NCBI GenBank assembly: GCA_019775845.1
Contig: JADQAV010000020.1
Span: 248,001 to 312,000 of the forward strand
Reading direction: 5' to 3'
Length of the DNA: 64,000 bases
Origin: Myrmaecium sp. VS I D KN 1
Lineage: Eukaryota; Ascomycota; Dothideomycetes; Valsariales; Valsariaceae
Shown here one piece after another: positions 1-12,341 of this stretch; positions within the stretch are counted from its first letter, which is position 1; every line of letters starts with the position of its first letter. The notes under the pieces are model-generated. The model made no database searches. It had not been told where the DNA came from and worked only from the letters and a program-made list of their open reading frames with translations. The translations under genes and the position numbers were made by a program.

Positions 1-1795
1 CTACTTCCGAACGCTTTTATTCGGAGACTGTGGGCGGAACTACGAACTTTATCACCGAGATCTTCTTCCTCACCGTTGCCGCTCATCACTATGGCATCGA
101 GGCTGCTAACACAAAGTTAGTGCACCTTCAGCGTGATGTGAAGTGGCTGGAGCGGGAAATAGAGAAGTTTGAGTTGGAACGGCACAAGTATTCCCATAAT
201 CCTGCCCAACTTGCGGCATTCGAACAACAGGTCAAGAAGTACAAAGCCGCAGCGGAGAAGAGTCACTGTGTTATCCACGCCACCCAGGGCGTGCTGCTCG
301 ATGAGCTCACCCAAGCCCGATCGATGCAGTTGATGCGTTACGTCATTGTCTGGATTCTGCGGCTTGTCAACCCTGGAGTCAACTATCCGAAGGAGACTTT
401 CGAGCTGCCCTTGAGTAAAGAGCAACCGGACTATTTCAAGTGTCTCCCGGAATATTTCCTTGAAGACATCGTGGACAACTTTAAGTTCATTACGAGAAAC
501 ATGCCACAAATCATCACTTCAACACAATGCGAGGAACTGATTGCGATCTGCATTACTTTTCTCCGCAGTTCAGAGTACATCAAGAACCCCTATCTGAAAT
601 CCGGTCTAGTCAAGATCCTTTTCCACGGCGTACTTCCGATATATGGTCGTGGAAAGGGTGTACTGGGAGATCTCCTATTTGGTTCCCCCTTCGCAAATAA
701 ATACCTTCTGCATGCCCTTATGCAGTTTTATATCGAGGCTGAAAGTACTGGCACTCACAATCAGTTCTATGACAAGTTCAACATCCGTTATGAAATCTTC
801 CAAGTAATCAAATGTGTATGGCCCAACCCCATATATCACGAGCACCTGGAAACAGAGTCTCGGTAAGTTTCCAACGTGCCAAACAAAGCTTGGTCATCGC
901 TAACACATTACGCAGTGTGAACCTTGACTTCTTCGTCCAGTTCGTGAATCTTCTTCTCAACGATGTGACTTATGTCCTGGATGAGTCGTTTTCCGCGTTC
1001 AAAAACATTCATAACCTTTCTCGAGAACTCAAGAACCCCAACTCAGGTTTAAACCCAGAAGAGCGGCAAGCTAAGGAGGAAGCCCTGAAAGCGGCCCAAG
1101 GCAAAGCCAAGGGATACATGGATTTAACCAACGAAACGGTTGCCATGCTGAAGCTCTTCACCGAGAAGCTAGCCGATCCTTTCACCATGCCGGAGATCGT
1201 ACAGCGTCTGGCTGACATGTTGGACTACAATCTGGACGCTTTGGTCGGCCCCAAGAGTGCGAATCTCAAGGTCGAGAACCCGGAGGAATACGGCTGGAAC
1301 CCAAAAGCCATGCTTGCTGAGATCACGGACGTGTATCTCAATTTATCCAGCAAACCTAGTTTCCGGACAGCCATCGCGCGTGATGGACGCAGTTACAAGC
1401 CCGGGAACTTCACCAAGGCCCACGAAATCCTTGAAAAGTTCAAGCTCAAAAATCCAGAAGAGCTGGAGCGCTGGGACCAGCTGGCCGCGCAGGTAGCGGA
1501 AGCGAAGGCTGAAGATGAGCAGGACGAGGCGGACTGGGACGATGCGCCGGATGAGTTCGTCGATCCTATTCTTTCCACCATCATGGTGGATCCCGTCATC
1601 CTGCCCCTGTCACGGCAAACGGTGGATCGCAGCACGATCCGGAGCCACCTGCTGAGTGATCCAAAAGATCCCTTCAACCGTGCGCCCTTGAAGATCGAGG
1701 ATGTGATTCCGAATGATGAGCTCCGAGAACGAATCGAGAAGTGGAAGAGGGAGAAGCGGGAGGCGAGGACGAAGGCCGAAGACCAGGCTCAGGAA

Positions 1796-1828
<33 letters not shown>

Positions 1829-1858
1829 GACGGAGATGCTATGGATACTTCCGCTTGA
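1..1858 (+). CDS. UFD2: Ubiquitin conjugation factor E4 (Ufd2), 3' part
   Basis: U-box E4/E3 that elongates ubiquitin chains on substrates handed over by Cdc48. The gene enters from the left edge in an open frame. Two exons are visible: 1-862 and 916-1858, with a 53-nt intron (GTAAGT..ACGCAG) that joins the frames as ..SR|VNLDFF... About 600 residues of a protein normally near 1,000 are seen. The middle helical Ufd2 core contains conserved stretches such as VNLDFFVQFVNLLLNDVTY. The C-terminal U-box lies at nt 1550-1740 (DEFVDPILSTIMVDPV, then DPFNRAPL). After the U-box come a charged KREKREAR stretch and a Gln run encoded by CAG/CAA repeats (about nt 1797-1827), ending MDTSA. The Gln run is low complexity and probably varies between strains. 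Family assignment is firm; the start codon lies outside the window. Confidence 0.95.
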
Positions 1859-2439
1859 AACGATCAGACAGGCCATCATTTAGTAGGTAGGGCTATGGGC
1901 CATCCCTGGACTGATGAGCGATGATGTAACGATGTGGTTGTTGGCTACATACATATCACGCCCCTTCCTCTATTTTGGTGTAGCATCAAAGGGAGTCGTG
2001 TGGGCTTACTCTTTCCTTACTTATAGTTTTACTATGCAGCTCGGTGAACGGGACAATCAATGACATGACGATCATGGGCCTGTGGTCCCTTTGGTTCTCT
2101 GGGTGAAGTATGCTTCTCACGTCTATGCATGTCGTGTCGCGACCTCAGCAACCTCAGGGTCATGCGTACGCATGAGGATCTGTTACTTGCTACCAGAGGG
2201 GCTCATGCATTGTCAGTTGTCCATCTCGCATCATCTTCCGTCGTCCTGGTTGTTGCGTTCTTTTCCTGGCCAAGAACCAACTGAAAGCTGGATCGTCGTC
2301 TGTGTTTGCAGATGAGTTCGGATGCAGGGCAGGCTGGGATGATCTTACCACCATTTCTCCCATGCGCTCGACGCTTTTCGTAGCATCTCGCTTGCTTGCA
2401 TAACATGCCCATGTCTATCACCTTCCTTGACCAGCCCTC
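1859..2439. other. Convergent 3' intergenic region
   Basis: This lies between the tail-to-tail ends of the E4 ligase gene and the formyltransferase gene. It presumably holds both 3' UTRs. I see no conserved reading frame, tRNA or repeat in it. Confidence 0.6.
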
Positions 2440-3724
2440 TCACTCCAACATCAGAACGGGCTGACCCATTTCCTTCAACGCCTTCCTAACCCTCACCCAC
2501 CCCTTGCCGCGCGCCAGCCCTTCCGCCGTACAGCTCGTCACCCTGAGGACATCGTTCCCCTCTCCCGCTTCCGCCGCCACGACAAGAAACAGCTCCGCGT
2601 CCGGCTTCCCAGGCTCCTGCAACAGCACCAGCCCACCCTGCAACGCGGGGTTATCGAATAGATCCAATCCGGCATGCTGCTCCCTCAGCCTCTCCCGCGC
2701 CACATCGTCATGCGTGACCGGGTCGACGGCGTGGAACTTCAGCATTCCGACCCCAGACGCCGGCGGCGCGAGCGCCCACAGATCGCCCAGTACGCGCGCG
2801 AGCCGCCGAACCTCCGCCGCCGCCGCCCGCAGCGGGAGCTTCTGATCGCGCTTGGTGATCTTGGCCGCGTGCAGGAGGGGCTGGTTGGCCGTGTCGGGCG
2901 TGCGTCCCCACCAGCCGCGCTCCTGGATGGGGGGCTCGAAGAGGCGCTGGCGGAGGCCCTGGACGAGCATGTCCGCGCCGATGGGGGCGAGGTGGGCCTC
3001 CAGCTGGGCCGGGGTGATGCGGTCCGGGTCCGGGATGGGCAGGCCCGGGGCCGGGGTCTGCAGGAGGACGGCGCCGGCGTCGAAGGTGGTCGGGTGCAGC
3101 GTCTGCAGGGAGATACCGATGTGGGTGTGGGAGTTCAGGAGGGCGTGGTGGAGGGGCGCGGGCCCGCGCAGGTTCGGCAGCAGGGAGGGGTGGACGTTGA
3201 GCCCGCCGTAGCGGGCGAGGGCGAGGAGCCGAGGGGGCACGAGAAGGCCGAAGGAGACGGCGATGATGAGGTTGATGGGCGTCGGCGGCGTCCAGCCGGT
3301 GAAGGTGTCGAGGATATGCGTTGGGAGGGAGAGGGACTGGGCGACGGCGGCGATGGGGACTGTAGGGAGGGGTGTGAGTTTGTGAGTTTGCGAGGGAGGA
3401 GGGAGAGAGAGAGCTTGAGGTTGAGGTGAATTGGGGCCTACCTTCGCGGACTTGCTTCAGCCCCCGTCCGACGCGTTTCCCGGGCCGGTGGACGACGTCG
3501 ATGGAGGCAATCAGGTCAGGGTTGCGGCGGTGCTCGTCATAAACGGCCGTGAGCGAGGCGATGCTGAAATCATCGGAGCCGCAAAAGAGGATGCGGAGGG
3601 GCTCGGGGGTGGTGGTGGAGCTGTGGCAGCGGCAATTGAGACGCCAGCGGGCGGAGCGGGATGCGGTGAAGAGGCAGGATCGGACTGCGGAGGTGCCGCC
3701 TCTCCTCCATGCGGGCAAAATCAT
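2440..3724 (-). CDS. FMT1: Mitochondrial methionyl-tRNA formyltransferase
   Basis: Formylates initiator Met-tRNA in mitochondria using 10-formyl-THF. Exons on the minus strand are 3724-3442 and 3359-2440, with an 81-nt intron (GTAGGC..CTACAG), giving 400 aa. The first ~45 residues (MILPAWRRGG.., many Arg/Ser, no acids) look like a mitochondrial presequence, which is why I start at 3724 rather than at the in-frame ATG at 3802. The core begins RILFCGSDDFSI. The formyltransferase active site is visible as Asn149-Val-His151 in GGLNVHPSLLP, followed by RGPAPLHHAL and the catalytic Asp188 in TFDAGAVLLQ. The C-terminal OB-fold region is less conserved but continues to the expected length. The gene is divergent from the CCZ1 gene. 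Confidence 0.9.
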
Positions 3725-4180
3725 GGCGCGGTAGAGTGTGAGTGGTGAAGTGAGAGGAGTGATAATGGTGGTGCTGGTGGTGATCGATGCTGAGTAAGTC
3801 ATTAAATTTACCTACTTTACTATACGTGATCTTCAGGGACCTCGAATTATACAGTATTGTACTGCTGTCGAAGATGAGACAATCTTCCCCATATATTCTC
3901 CACTTTATCACAGTTCTAGATTTAATAAATAGACGAACAGTGACTTCCTCGAGACCTTCCTTCAGACAATTGCCTGCTTATCTATATGAAATTTTGGTGT
4001 TGTGCTGAATTGATCCTCCTCAAGTTCTCCTGTACTCGGACTCAGCTTCACCCTCCGCCTTATCGATAAACACTCCGGAGTCCTGGTAACTTCAGTTACA
4101 GTACTGGACCGCTCTAGTGACGCCATCACAGAGGCTGCGGCTGTATCGAAGCGCCCTCGTTCCAACAACGGCTCAGGATA
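3725..4180. promoter_or_regulatory. Divergent promoter region FMT1 / CCZ1
   Basis: A 456-bp spacer between two head-to-head genes, noticeably more AT-rich around 3780-3960 than the coding flanks. It must contain both 5' UTRs and promoters. No specific factor site is assigned. Confidence 0.5.
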
Positions 4181-7154
4181 ATGGCCGAGCTGGACGATGC
4201 TGCTTCGCAAGTGGTTCCCGCACACCTCTCCTTTCTAGCCATCTACAACCCCCAGCTGGGCCTCACCGACGAGACGTTCAAGGAGCAGCTGGTATACTAT
4301 TACTCCAAGGAAGCCAGAGCCCGGAGGAGAGCCGGCCTCACCGATGCCCCCGAGGAAGAGCTGCAGCGGGAAGAGAATGAGCGGCTGAAGCAGATCGGCT
4401 TGGCGCAGGGCATGGTCAATTTCGCCAGGTGTGTTTGTCTTCGATGCCATAGTAAACTCGGAGCGCCTGTGTTGTTGATGATGCCCCTTAAAGGAGCTTC
4501 TCCGACGGCAAGGATGCCGACTCTGTCGAGACCGAAAAGTCCCGAATCGTGATGAAGGAGCTCGAGAAGGGCTGGTGGGTTTTGGCGGTAAGGATGAAGG
4601 ATGAATGGCTTCGTAGTTCCTATACTGATCTAGCTTCGGCAGTCCATCGTATTAACCCGTCTCCCTCGGACCTCAAAGCCTTCCACCTCCTCGGCGCCCT
4701 CCACTCGGAATGCTTCCCCTGCGGAGCCCATGTATGACTACTCGGCAAAAGAGGTGTCTCCCCCTCAACTCCTCCTGGCGCAGCTGGAGAAGGCGCATGC
4801 AATCTTCTGCCTCCACCATGGCCCCTCCCTTGATGCCCTCTTCATGAAACTCTCCCGTGAGAGGTTCTGTGGCACCTTGGAAAAGTTCTGGAACCGCTTC
4901 TGTGGGAACTGGGATGTGCTCCTGCACGGAAGCCCCGCTGTCGACATCTTCGGCGGAATCAAGCTCGCCGCTGGTGGGGAACTGGGCATTGGCGTGGGGG
5001 AAGAGGAATGGGGAAGCGGCGAGAGGGAGGTCCTTGAGGATTTTGCCAGGAGAACGGATGGGTTGGTGGACGTCATTGTCTCGCGGTACGGCGAGCCCTC
5101 TTCAGAACAGCAGGCCGGTTCCAAGACGAGTAAGAAGAACCATAAGAGCCTTCGACCGGAAGAAAACCTCCCTTGGATGGGCATGGGCTACCTACCGACT
5201 GCGGCTGATGGGATGGTGTTTTCTGGCGTAGGAGCCATCTCGAGATCTTCCCTACGAGATCTCGCGAGCTGGATGGAGTGGGTATATGCCTACGGCGAGT
5301 ACGCCTATGGCGTAAAGGATAACCCAACGTCAGACAGGAAGAAGAAGCGCAGGCGCCCTAGAAACCCCCACCGCGAACCACCGCGAACAACACAGTCTCA
5401 AGAACAGTCCCCACGCGGAAAGGCTCTAGGCCCAGAAACGATACCGCTCGGTATCCCTCCTCCTATTGTGACTGCAGTAGAGCGCAGCCTCGATAAGGCA
5501 TCTTACAGTGCCGAAACGCATCGAGGAGACTCAAGCGATGATAATGCGTACCGATCAGGATTGACAGATCCAGATACGTGGATGAAGTATCTGACCCTAG
5601 GCTACGGCTCGAGCTGGCGCGGTAAGAGGCCGGAGCCCTCGAGGACTGAATCGCAACAGACTATTGGCGGTAACAGCAGTGCTTCTGCCGACGAGTCCGC
5701 TCTGCAACATGTAGATCCGGAGCCCGAGGTGGACAAAGTGGAACAGAAGATCAATATGCAGATTGCTCTTGAGAATGCAGGCCATTTTATCATCGGCTTG
5801 AAGGGCGACTTGGACGCAGAGACAGGAGATGAACAAGCCCCTGACCAGGCTCTCGAGGGGATCGATGGTGATTGGAACGGTCGCATCCTCCTCCGGACGG
5901 TACATGTCCAGGTCACGGATCCAGAATACAAAGGGAAACCTGAAGATGCCGAAAACATCGGGGAGGCAGAGAATATGGACCGCCCAGAATTGCAGTACAA
6001 GCGCCTCCGCGTGGTTGTCTATGTGGTTTGTTGAAAGCCCTTGCTTGTATGTGGTCCCAACTAACAGCCATCAGCATCGCCCCTTCATCTACACCTTCCT
6101 CTTTGATCCGCAGACATTTTCTCTAACGCTATCCTCCTTCTACCGCAACCTGCACACCTACTTCGCCCCTCTCCATAAACCTTTGACACTGTCCACCTCC
6201 CCAACGCGTGTCGCCTCTCGCATCGCCGCTGTCAGCGGGGACAGCACCACTTCCACCAACAAAGCCACCTCTCAATTTCCAATTTACGATCTTCTTCACG
6301 ATCCGCTGACACTCACAACCCACACCTCGCTCCCCAACATCCCCGCAATAGGGACACTGGCCTCAGAAGGCGTCGCCCTCCCTTCCCCAGGCCACACCAC
6401 CGAACCCAACTGGACGCGACTCGACGCCCTCAATGTTCATGCCCATATCCTCGCCACCGTCGCGAGCACCCGCCATGATGCCACGGAGCTGGAGCGCACC
6501 GCCAAGACCACGCGAGGATGGTGGGTGGCGTGGATGCGACTGCCGCCTTCCAGCGACGACCCTACGACGATGCCACGCTTCTCCGTCGCAGACGCCATCG
6601 ACCTCGACATCTCCGCGCCGCAGCAGCAGCATCAAACCCACCAGTCACCGGACCAGCAGGCCCCCACCACCGCCCAGGGACAAAACAGCCAGCTCCGGAC
6701 CCAGGGCATCCACGCCCACGACCAGCAACAGCAACAGCAACAGCACCCGAACTCGAACCCGGACGACGAACCGGACGATGAGCCGGACGACGACCGCACG
6801 CCCCGCGCCAGCCCCGCACCCCGCACGCCCCCGCCCGCTCCGCCGGCCACCTACAAGATCCGCCACCTCCGGCAAGCCTTCCTCGTCCGGCGCGCGCGGG
6901 ACTCGGGCACGACCGCGAGCGCCGCGCACGCCCGCGCCGCCAGCACGGGCAGTCTGGCGGGCGGCAGCGGGAGCATCTGGCGGTTTGCGGGGCTCGGCAG
7001 CGTGCTAGGCGGTGTCAGTGGAGGGCAGAGTGATGATGACGGAGGGCGGGGTCGTGGCGGCCGCGGCGGATTCGGCCTCGGCCTTGGGATCGGCGAGGGC
7101 TTGGGCGTGGATGCGCGACGGTATGTGGAGGGTTTGGTGGGGTTGAGTCGGTAG
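4181..7154 (+). CDS. CCZ1: Vacuolar fusion protein Ccz1 (Mon1-Ccz1 GEF subunit)
   Basis: With Mon1, Ccz1 forms the exchange factor that activates Ypt7/Rab7 on late endosomes, autophagosomes and vacuoles. Four exons are deduced: 4181-4428, 4494-4587, 4643-6025 and 6075-7154; all junctions keep frame and give 934 aa. The N-terminal longin-type region carries the family signature (HLSFLAIYNPQLGLTDETF, then QLVYYYSK, and after intron 1 EKGWWVLASIVLTRLP). A second conserved block follows intron 3 (VYVHRPFIYTFLFDPQTF). Between them and near the C-terminus are long poorly conserved inserts: a basic KKKRRRPR stretch, a Gln-rich run (nt ~6610-6750) and an acidic DDEPDDEPDD repeat. These make the protein longer than yeast Ccz1. 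Low-complexity boundaries are the least certain part. Confidence 0.88.
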
Positions 7155-7961
7155 GCGGGATCTCTGATGTGGTAAGGGGTCGCTGCACGTTTCTTGGGTG
7201 ATTGGAAGGAATGAGCGAGGGTTATGGAGGGAAAGAAACCTCTTCGCGTCCTTGTCAACGTTTTTTGCCTTGCGACATTGCATTGCATTGCATTAGTAGT
7301 TGCGCACCTCGGAAACGGAGAGCCATGGCCTCTTGTAGTAGTAAGACTTGAAGTCGACCTTGTACCGCCCGTCTATATCTCTATGGTTCTCAAAAAGCCC
7401 GTATCCAACTCGGTCCGACAGACGGACGGATGGATGACGTGCGATGGGCCAACATGCGTTGCTCCAATAACCCGATGCTCCAGTTCTAATGCCAATCCCA
7501 ACGCCGTGCACATGATATGCCGCGATCTCTCCCTTCCTCCCACCCCTACTTTTAGACCATGCCGCCTTGCGCCCACTCAAGGGAGGAGGTACCAGTAGTA
7601 AAGAAAAGTCTATGGAAACAGAAGAACGCCTAGAAGGAAAAGAGCCCCAAGAGGAAGTAGACGCCACGCTCTCCGTATTCCTTTCCCAAAAAGTCGTACC
7701 AAAGAAATGCTTTTTGGAGAAACCAAGAACGCCATGCTCATGTACAGACTCATGCCCCACCGACCGATCATGCAGATGCCCAGAGATTATGGAAAGGGGA
7801 AGAGAAGAACATAAGGCGCACAAAAGAAAAGGAAATGAGAAGAAGAAGAAGAAGAAGAAGAAGAAGAAGAAGAAGAAGAAAGTTGGAATGTAACACGATC
7901 TCTGCCAACGGAAGATGTGAAGGGGATACCCAAGAAAAGGAAGGAATAGGGGGTTTGCGGT
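7155..7961. other. Intergenic region (CCZ1 / aspartic protease 3' ends)
   Basis: An 807-bp convergent spacer. It contains a GAA trinucleotide run near its right end and short frames with no recognisable similarity. Nothing else is supported. Confidence 0.5.
7838..7881 (+). repeat. (GAA)n microsatellite
   Basis: About 14 uninterrupted AGA/GAA triplets in the 3' flank of the protease gene. It is a simple-sequence repeat and likely length-polymorphic. Confidence 0.95.
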
Positions 7962-8084
7962 TCAGCCGAGCAAGACCATCCCCGCCACGACCGCGACCAG
8001 CAGGCCGAACACTGCGGTGTCGTCGGCGGTCGCGCCGCTACCGCTCGATGTCGAAGACGAGGACGCGGAGGCGGACGAGGAGGG

Positions 8085-8117
<33 letters not shown>

Positions 8118-9658
8118 GTCCGAAGCGGAGGCTGCGGCGGAGGTTCCGGTGGCGGATGGCAGGATGGCTAGTGGGGTTGCGGTCTCCGTCCCGGTCGAGC
8201 CCGCGCTGGAGGAGGCGGCAGATGATATCGTCGTTTTGGTCGTGGTCGCGGTGCCGGATACTGTGATATCGGCGCTCGACAAAGCTGCCGTGGAAGCTGC
8301 GGAGGTCCCGCCGGTCGAGCTTGCGGATACGGGAGCTTGGGTCGTAGACACCGAGGCATCCGCCGCAGCGACGCCGAAGCCAACTCGGCTCTGGTCAAGG
8401 TCGAAGACGGTGTACACGTTCTTTAGGAAGACGTCGCCGACTAGCCACTCCGTCGAACCAAAGGTCTGGCGGCCGATGATCCGGCTGCCGCACTGGCCGC
8501 TGGCGACCTTGTCGCCCACATAGTCTTGGTACGAGATGTTGTAGGTTATGCCACCGAACTTGAGGGCGAGGTCCTGCGTCGTGTCGCACGGCACCGTGTA
8601 CGTCTCCCCGGACTTGCTGGAGCCGGAGACGAGGTCGTGCAGCGCCTTCGCGTCGGCCGGGGGCGCGAGGACGAAGCTCGTCCCCGTGTCGATGATGGCC
8701 GTGCGGCCCGTCAGACCGACCCAGTCTCCCCCGGCCACCCCGGCATCGTCCATGGGAATCTCCCAAAACCCGTCGGCGTTGTCGACGATGTCCACGTACG
8801 CGAGATCCCCGTCGTAGAACGCCGGGTTCGGGGCGCCGAAATCGAGTTCGCCGTCGTTCAGCCCGTCCGCGTCGCGAGAGAGGTGAACACCATAGACCTT
8901 GGAGGAGATGAGGAAAGCGGCAGAGAGCGCTTCGACGAGAGACGGATTGTCACGCTCGCCTCTCCCTAAGGCGAGGATGCCATCCATGGGGTAGTCGAGG
9001 AAGTCGTCCGAGACGTTGGTGCCGAGTCCAAAGGTGAGTGGGATACTGCCGATGTCTCCGACCTTGACTGTGTCGGAAGCCCATGTCCCACTGACCTTGC
9101 CGCTGCCATAGGTGATGGAGAAGGTTTCGGTGGTTGACTGGTAAAAAGGCTTCGGTTAGATCTATCGTCTGAAGTATGTTGCGCATGGGCGGATTCTGTA
9201 CTCACATCCAGAGACGACGAGACTTTTCGGCCAAGGGTGTTGTGTTTCAGGCATGCCTCAGCCGTGCAAGTCGCACCCATGACCCACGTATCCGAGGCAG
9301 CCGAGTCCAACAGCAGGTTAAACTCCTCATCGCTACTACCGAAAAGCAGAGCTGCCATGTAGGTGTAGTCGGTGCCATCTTGGCTCACGCCGACGGCATT
9401 CTTCTGTGTGGGAGTCTTCGCCTCGAGGATATCATACTCGTTATCGCGCGGTCGCAATATGCGACGGAGACGAAAGGATAGCGAGCTCACGGCAGATGTC
9501 GATTTGAGGGCGGACCGTCGCGAACTGGAAACTGCATTGGTAGGCAGTGCACTGGTAGCTGGGATGGAGTAGTGTGGTTGGTACGGATAGAATGCGAAGG
9601 TCAACTGGGCAAGCGAAAGTAGGCATGTCGCTGACCACAGTTCATGTGGAAGACGCAT
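7962..9658 (-). CDS. Secreted, probably GPI-anchored pepsin-family aspartic protease
   Basis: Exons 9658-9206 and 9137-7962 on the minus strand, with a 67-nt intron (GTGAGT..ACCAG); 542 aa. Start chosen at 9658 because MRLPHELWSATCLLSLAQ forms a clean signal peptide; an in-frame ATG at 9694 would bury it. A pro-region runs to about residue 100. The first catalytic motif reads LLLDSAASDTWVMG, where pepsins normally have D-T/S-G; the second, IIDTGTSFVLAPP, is canonical. The flap sequence FSITYGSGKVSG is present, as is QTFGSTEWLVGDVFLKNVYTVFD near the end of the catalytic domain. A Ser/Thr-rich linker of ~110 residues with a run of Thr follows. The protein ends in a hydrophobic tail (VFGLLVAVVAGMVLLG), typical of GPI attachment. 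The layout is yapsin/OpsB-like. Likely role: cell-wall or surface protein processing (inference). Confidence 0.88.
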
Positions 9659-9876
9659 GATATTATTTTGTGGTGGGCGTGTCGCGGCGAACAATTGGCC
9701 ACGGGGCGTATGTCGAGTTTAAGTAGCAAAGCAGCACTTCGAACGTCGTAGTATGCGTGCGCAAGCCCAGCCGTCCAGTCAGCCCAAGCGACCAGGGCTG
9801 CGGTTGTCGATAGATGTATGACGGAAACGCAGAAGCAGACACTCAGTTAGAAGGACGGAGCGAGAAAAGTAACGAC

Positions 9877-9990
9877 AGAGGAAGAAGGAGAAGAGGGAGA
9901 AGGAGAAGGGGAAGAGGGAGGAGAGGGAGAAGGGGGAGGAGAATGGAGAGGAGGAGGAGGAGGAGGAGAAGAAGAAGAAGAGGAGAAGTA
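9877..9990 (+). repeat. Polypurine (GGA/GAA-rich) tract
   Basis: About 115 nt almost exclusively A and G, made of irregular GGA, GAGA and GAAGAA units. Mirror-like purine tracts of this kind can form triplexes, but no function is shown here. Confidence 0.9.
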
Positions 9991-10191
9991 GGAAGTAGAG
10001 GAAAAGCATCCGAGGAGAAAAGAAGTGGAGTAATCAAGTAAGTGAGCCAGGTATACATTCGCCTACGGACACAGTATACTACACCATCTTAACGTCCCCT
10101 TCACAGGTCGGGAGAGCAAAGGTTGAAAAGATACCGTAGGCCAGCCAGGCCGAGGCCCCGCGCGACGGGAACGCGTCCACGGCCGCCCCGC

Positions 10192-10209
10192 CCCGCCCCG
10201 CGGGGCGGG
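10192..10209. promoter_or_regulatory. 18-bp GC palindrome
   Basis: A perfect inverted repeat (CCCGCCCCG followed directly by CGGGGCGGG) inside a C/G-rich block at 10150-10215. It could be a symmetric protein-binding site or simply GC-rich sequence; no regulator is assigned. Confidence 0.35.
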
Positions 10210-12341
10210 CACGGCAACTGGCGCGTTTCGTCCGTCGTCTCGGTCCGCGACCAATGAGAGGGCTCCATTTGCGGAGTTCGGCTCGGTAGTAATCGTTACC
10301 TCGTGTTTGTTCGTGTCGAAGGGGCCCAAGGGAGAGGGAGAGTACTGCAAATAGGTATGATTATACATACAGACCATGTACATAAGTACCAATTAGCACA
10401 CGAAGAGAGAGAGAGAACAAGTAACCAAGAAGCCACTCTGACCGAGCCGACCCTCGGAAAAAGCGGAAAGCGAAACCGGGTTTCGGGGAATGGCCGACAG
10501 GCGTGCCATATTCCTACATGCTGCTGTACGCGTTTTCGAGTTTCGTAAAGCACGCGAGTACAGGATCGAACCTACTGTCCTGTCCTATTGCGCCCCTATT
10601 CTCTTGCGTGGTGATCGAAACGAATATCTGATCATTCATCCACGGAGTGCGGCGCGGTGGTCAAGCATTGATTCCCAGGAAACGAAGAAAAGGAAGAAGG
10701 AATGGTTGAGAAGCCATTGCGGTCGTCTTATCTTCGGCAAGGCTGCTTCTTTCCCGATAACAGTAAGTTACGACTCCGAGACTCCGACACTGGAGTCGTC
10801 GTCCAGTAAGGTCCTTAGCATGCCATGTCACGAATCGGTCGGTCATGCAAAGTAAGGTGCTCACTTCAGCTCGGACATATGTAACCATCAGCGAACAGCA
10901 TTCACTGCCACCGCCATCAGACCCGAACGTGCGCAGAGGGGAGGGGGCATCTTGGCATCCTCAACATGTTGTCCATCCCCGAATGCCGGAACTTTGAAGA
11001 CTTGTACGAATTGTGAACGATTCGGCGTCGCTAGGTGTTGAACTCCGTCGATGCTTTGAGATAGTACGGTACAGTAGCATTCCCTATTGTCCTCGTATAT
11101 CAGAATGCATGCCATGCAGAAAAGCGCGCTTGGTTCTCCCGAGAGAGTCCATCGCAAAGCAGCAGGAGTATCGCAGCAGCATCGCAGCAGCATCGCAGCA
11201 TCCGTGAGCATCAGGCCATGAGCTAGCTCAGCTCAGCTCGGCCCGGGTGGGGCTGGCTGGCCGGGTGGGGAACTAGTAGGTAGTACGGTACCCAACAAAG
11301 CAGAAATGCGGGGGAAGGAGAAGAGAGCGATCCACCGCGACCTCTCTAACGTTTTGTAAATGGGTCTCGGGATTAGTCAGAATGATAAGTTATCATCATA
11401 TCGGCTGCCCCCCTTTTTCCTGTCCCCGCGTTTCGTTGAGCACAGTGGTGGGTGGGTGTGTCAGGGACACCAACAACAACCACGACAACGGCAACAACAG
11501 CTGAGGAGGCCCAAGCTCCCTTCCGGCTGTTCAGTTGTTGAAATGGTTATGGACCGCCTTGTTTACGGCGGATATGGGTTTGCGTACGGGACATTATGTA
11601 TATAGTAGTACACTGTAAGTATATAGAAGTATGTACCTTCTGTATATTTATCGGCAATGTACCAGATGCATGTGTGTCAAGCCCGTCCGGGTAGAAAAGC
11701 TCCTGCTGACCCGGTCTACCCAATCCACCACATGGTCTGAGGTCCGGTCAAACCTTCTACCTGGCCCCTTCTGCAGTTCCTACCCAGTACATTCCAGGTA
11801 AGTATCGTACAGATACAAAAAGTCGGTAAGTGAATCATTCAACGACTACTAGTAGCGAGCACCGATAAGGTAAGGTACTACCTCACCCTCCATCCCACCT
11901 AAGCCATCTGAACGCCGGGAGCCGCGCAACCTCAAGGATCCAAAGCAATCGATTCTCATTCATTTCATCACTCGACTGTGGATTCGTTCTCGTTCCCCTC
12001 CCCTCCCCTTCCAGTATTTAATCGTCCCTCCCCCCCCCCTCCCTTCTTCCCCAGAGGAGATTCCTGCCCTCTCCGATTGCACCCTCAGCTTGCTCCCGAA
12101 TCGCTCCGACCAGCCCCCTGCTGTACACCTGCATCGCATCATCCATCCGTCCATCCATCCATCCCGAACAATTGCACCTCGGGTCGGAGATCCGGTCAGT
12201 CGGCAGCATACACGTAGATAAATCCATCACCACCTGTCATTCCCACCCCCTCGCACTTCTCTATCCATCCCCTTCCCATTAGCGGAAGAAAGCAAGAAAG
12301 GAAGAAGAATTCTACGCAATCCGACAGGACCGATCCTCGCC

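Larger units (their letters stand above)
9659..12341. other. Long intergenic region without a supported gene
   Basis: 2.7 kb upstream of both the protease gene and the AIM34-like gene. It holds a polypurine tract (9877-9990), a very GC-rich patch with an 18-bp perfect palindrome (10192-10209), and CT-rich DNA leading into the next start codon. Short frames on both strands look random. A hairpin near 10560 was tested for tRNA features and rejected. Either long promoters or an undetected non-coding transcript could occupy it. Confidence 0.45.

Noticed and set aside
2674-3429. 251-codon plus-strand frame across the formyltransferase gene
   Set aside because: Antisense to FMT1 exon 2; composition is Gly/Arg-rich and the minus-strand protein has clear catalytic motifs.
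10530-10600. tRNA-like GGTTCGATCC on the minus strand
   Set aside because: The flanking bases do not form a T-stem of five pairs and no anticodon or D arm fits; only a small ACAG/CTGT hairpin is present.
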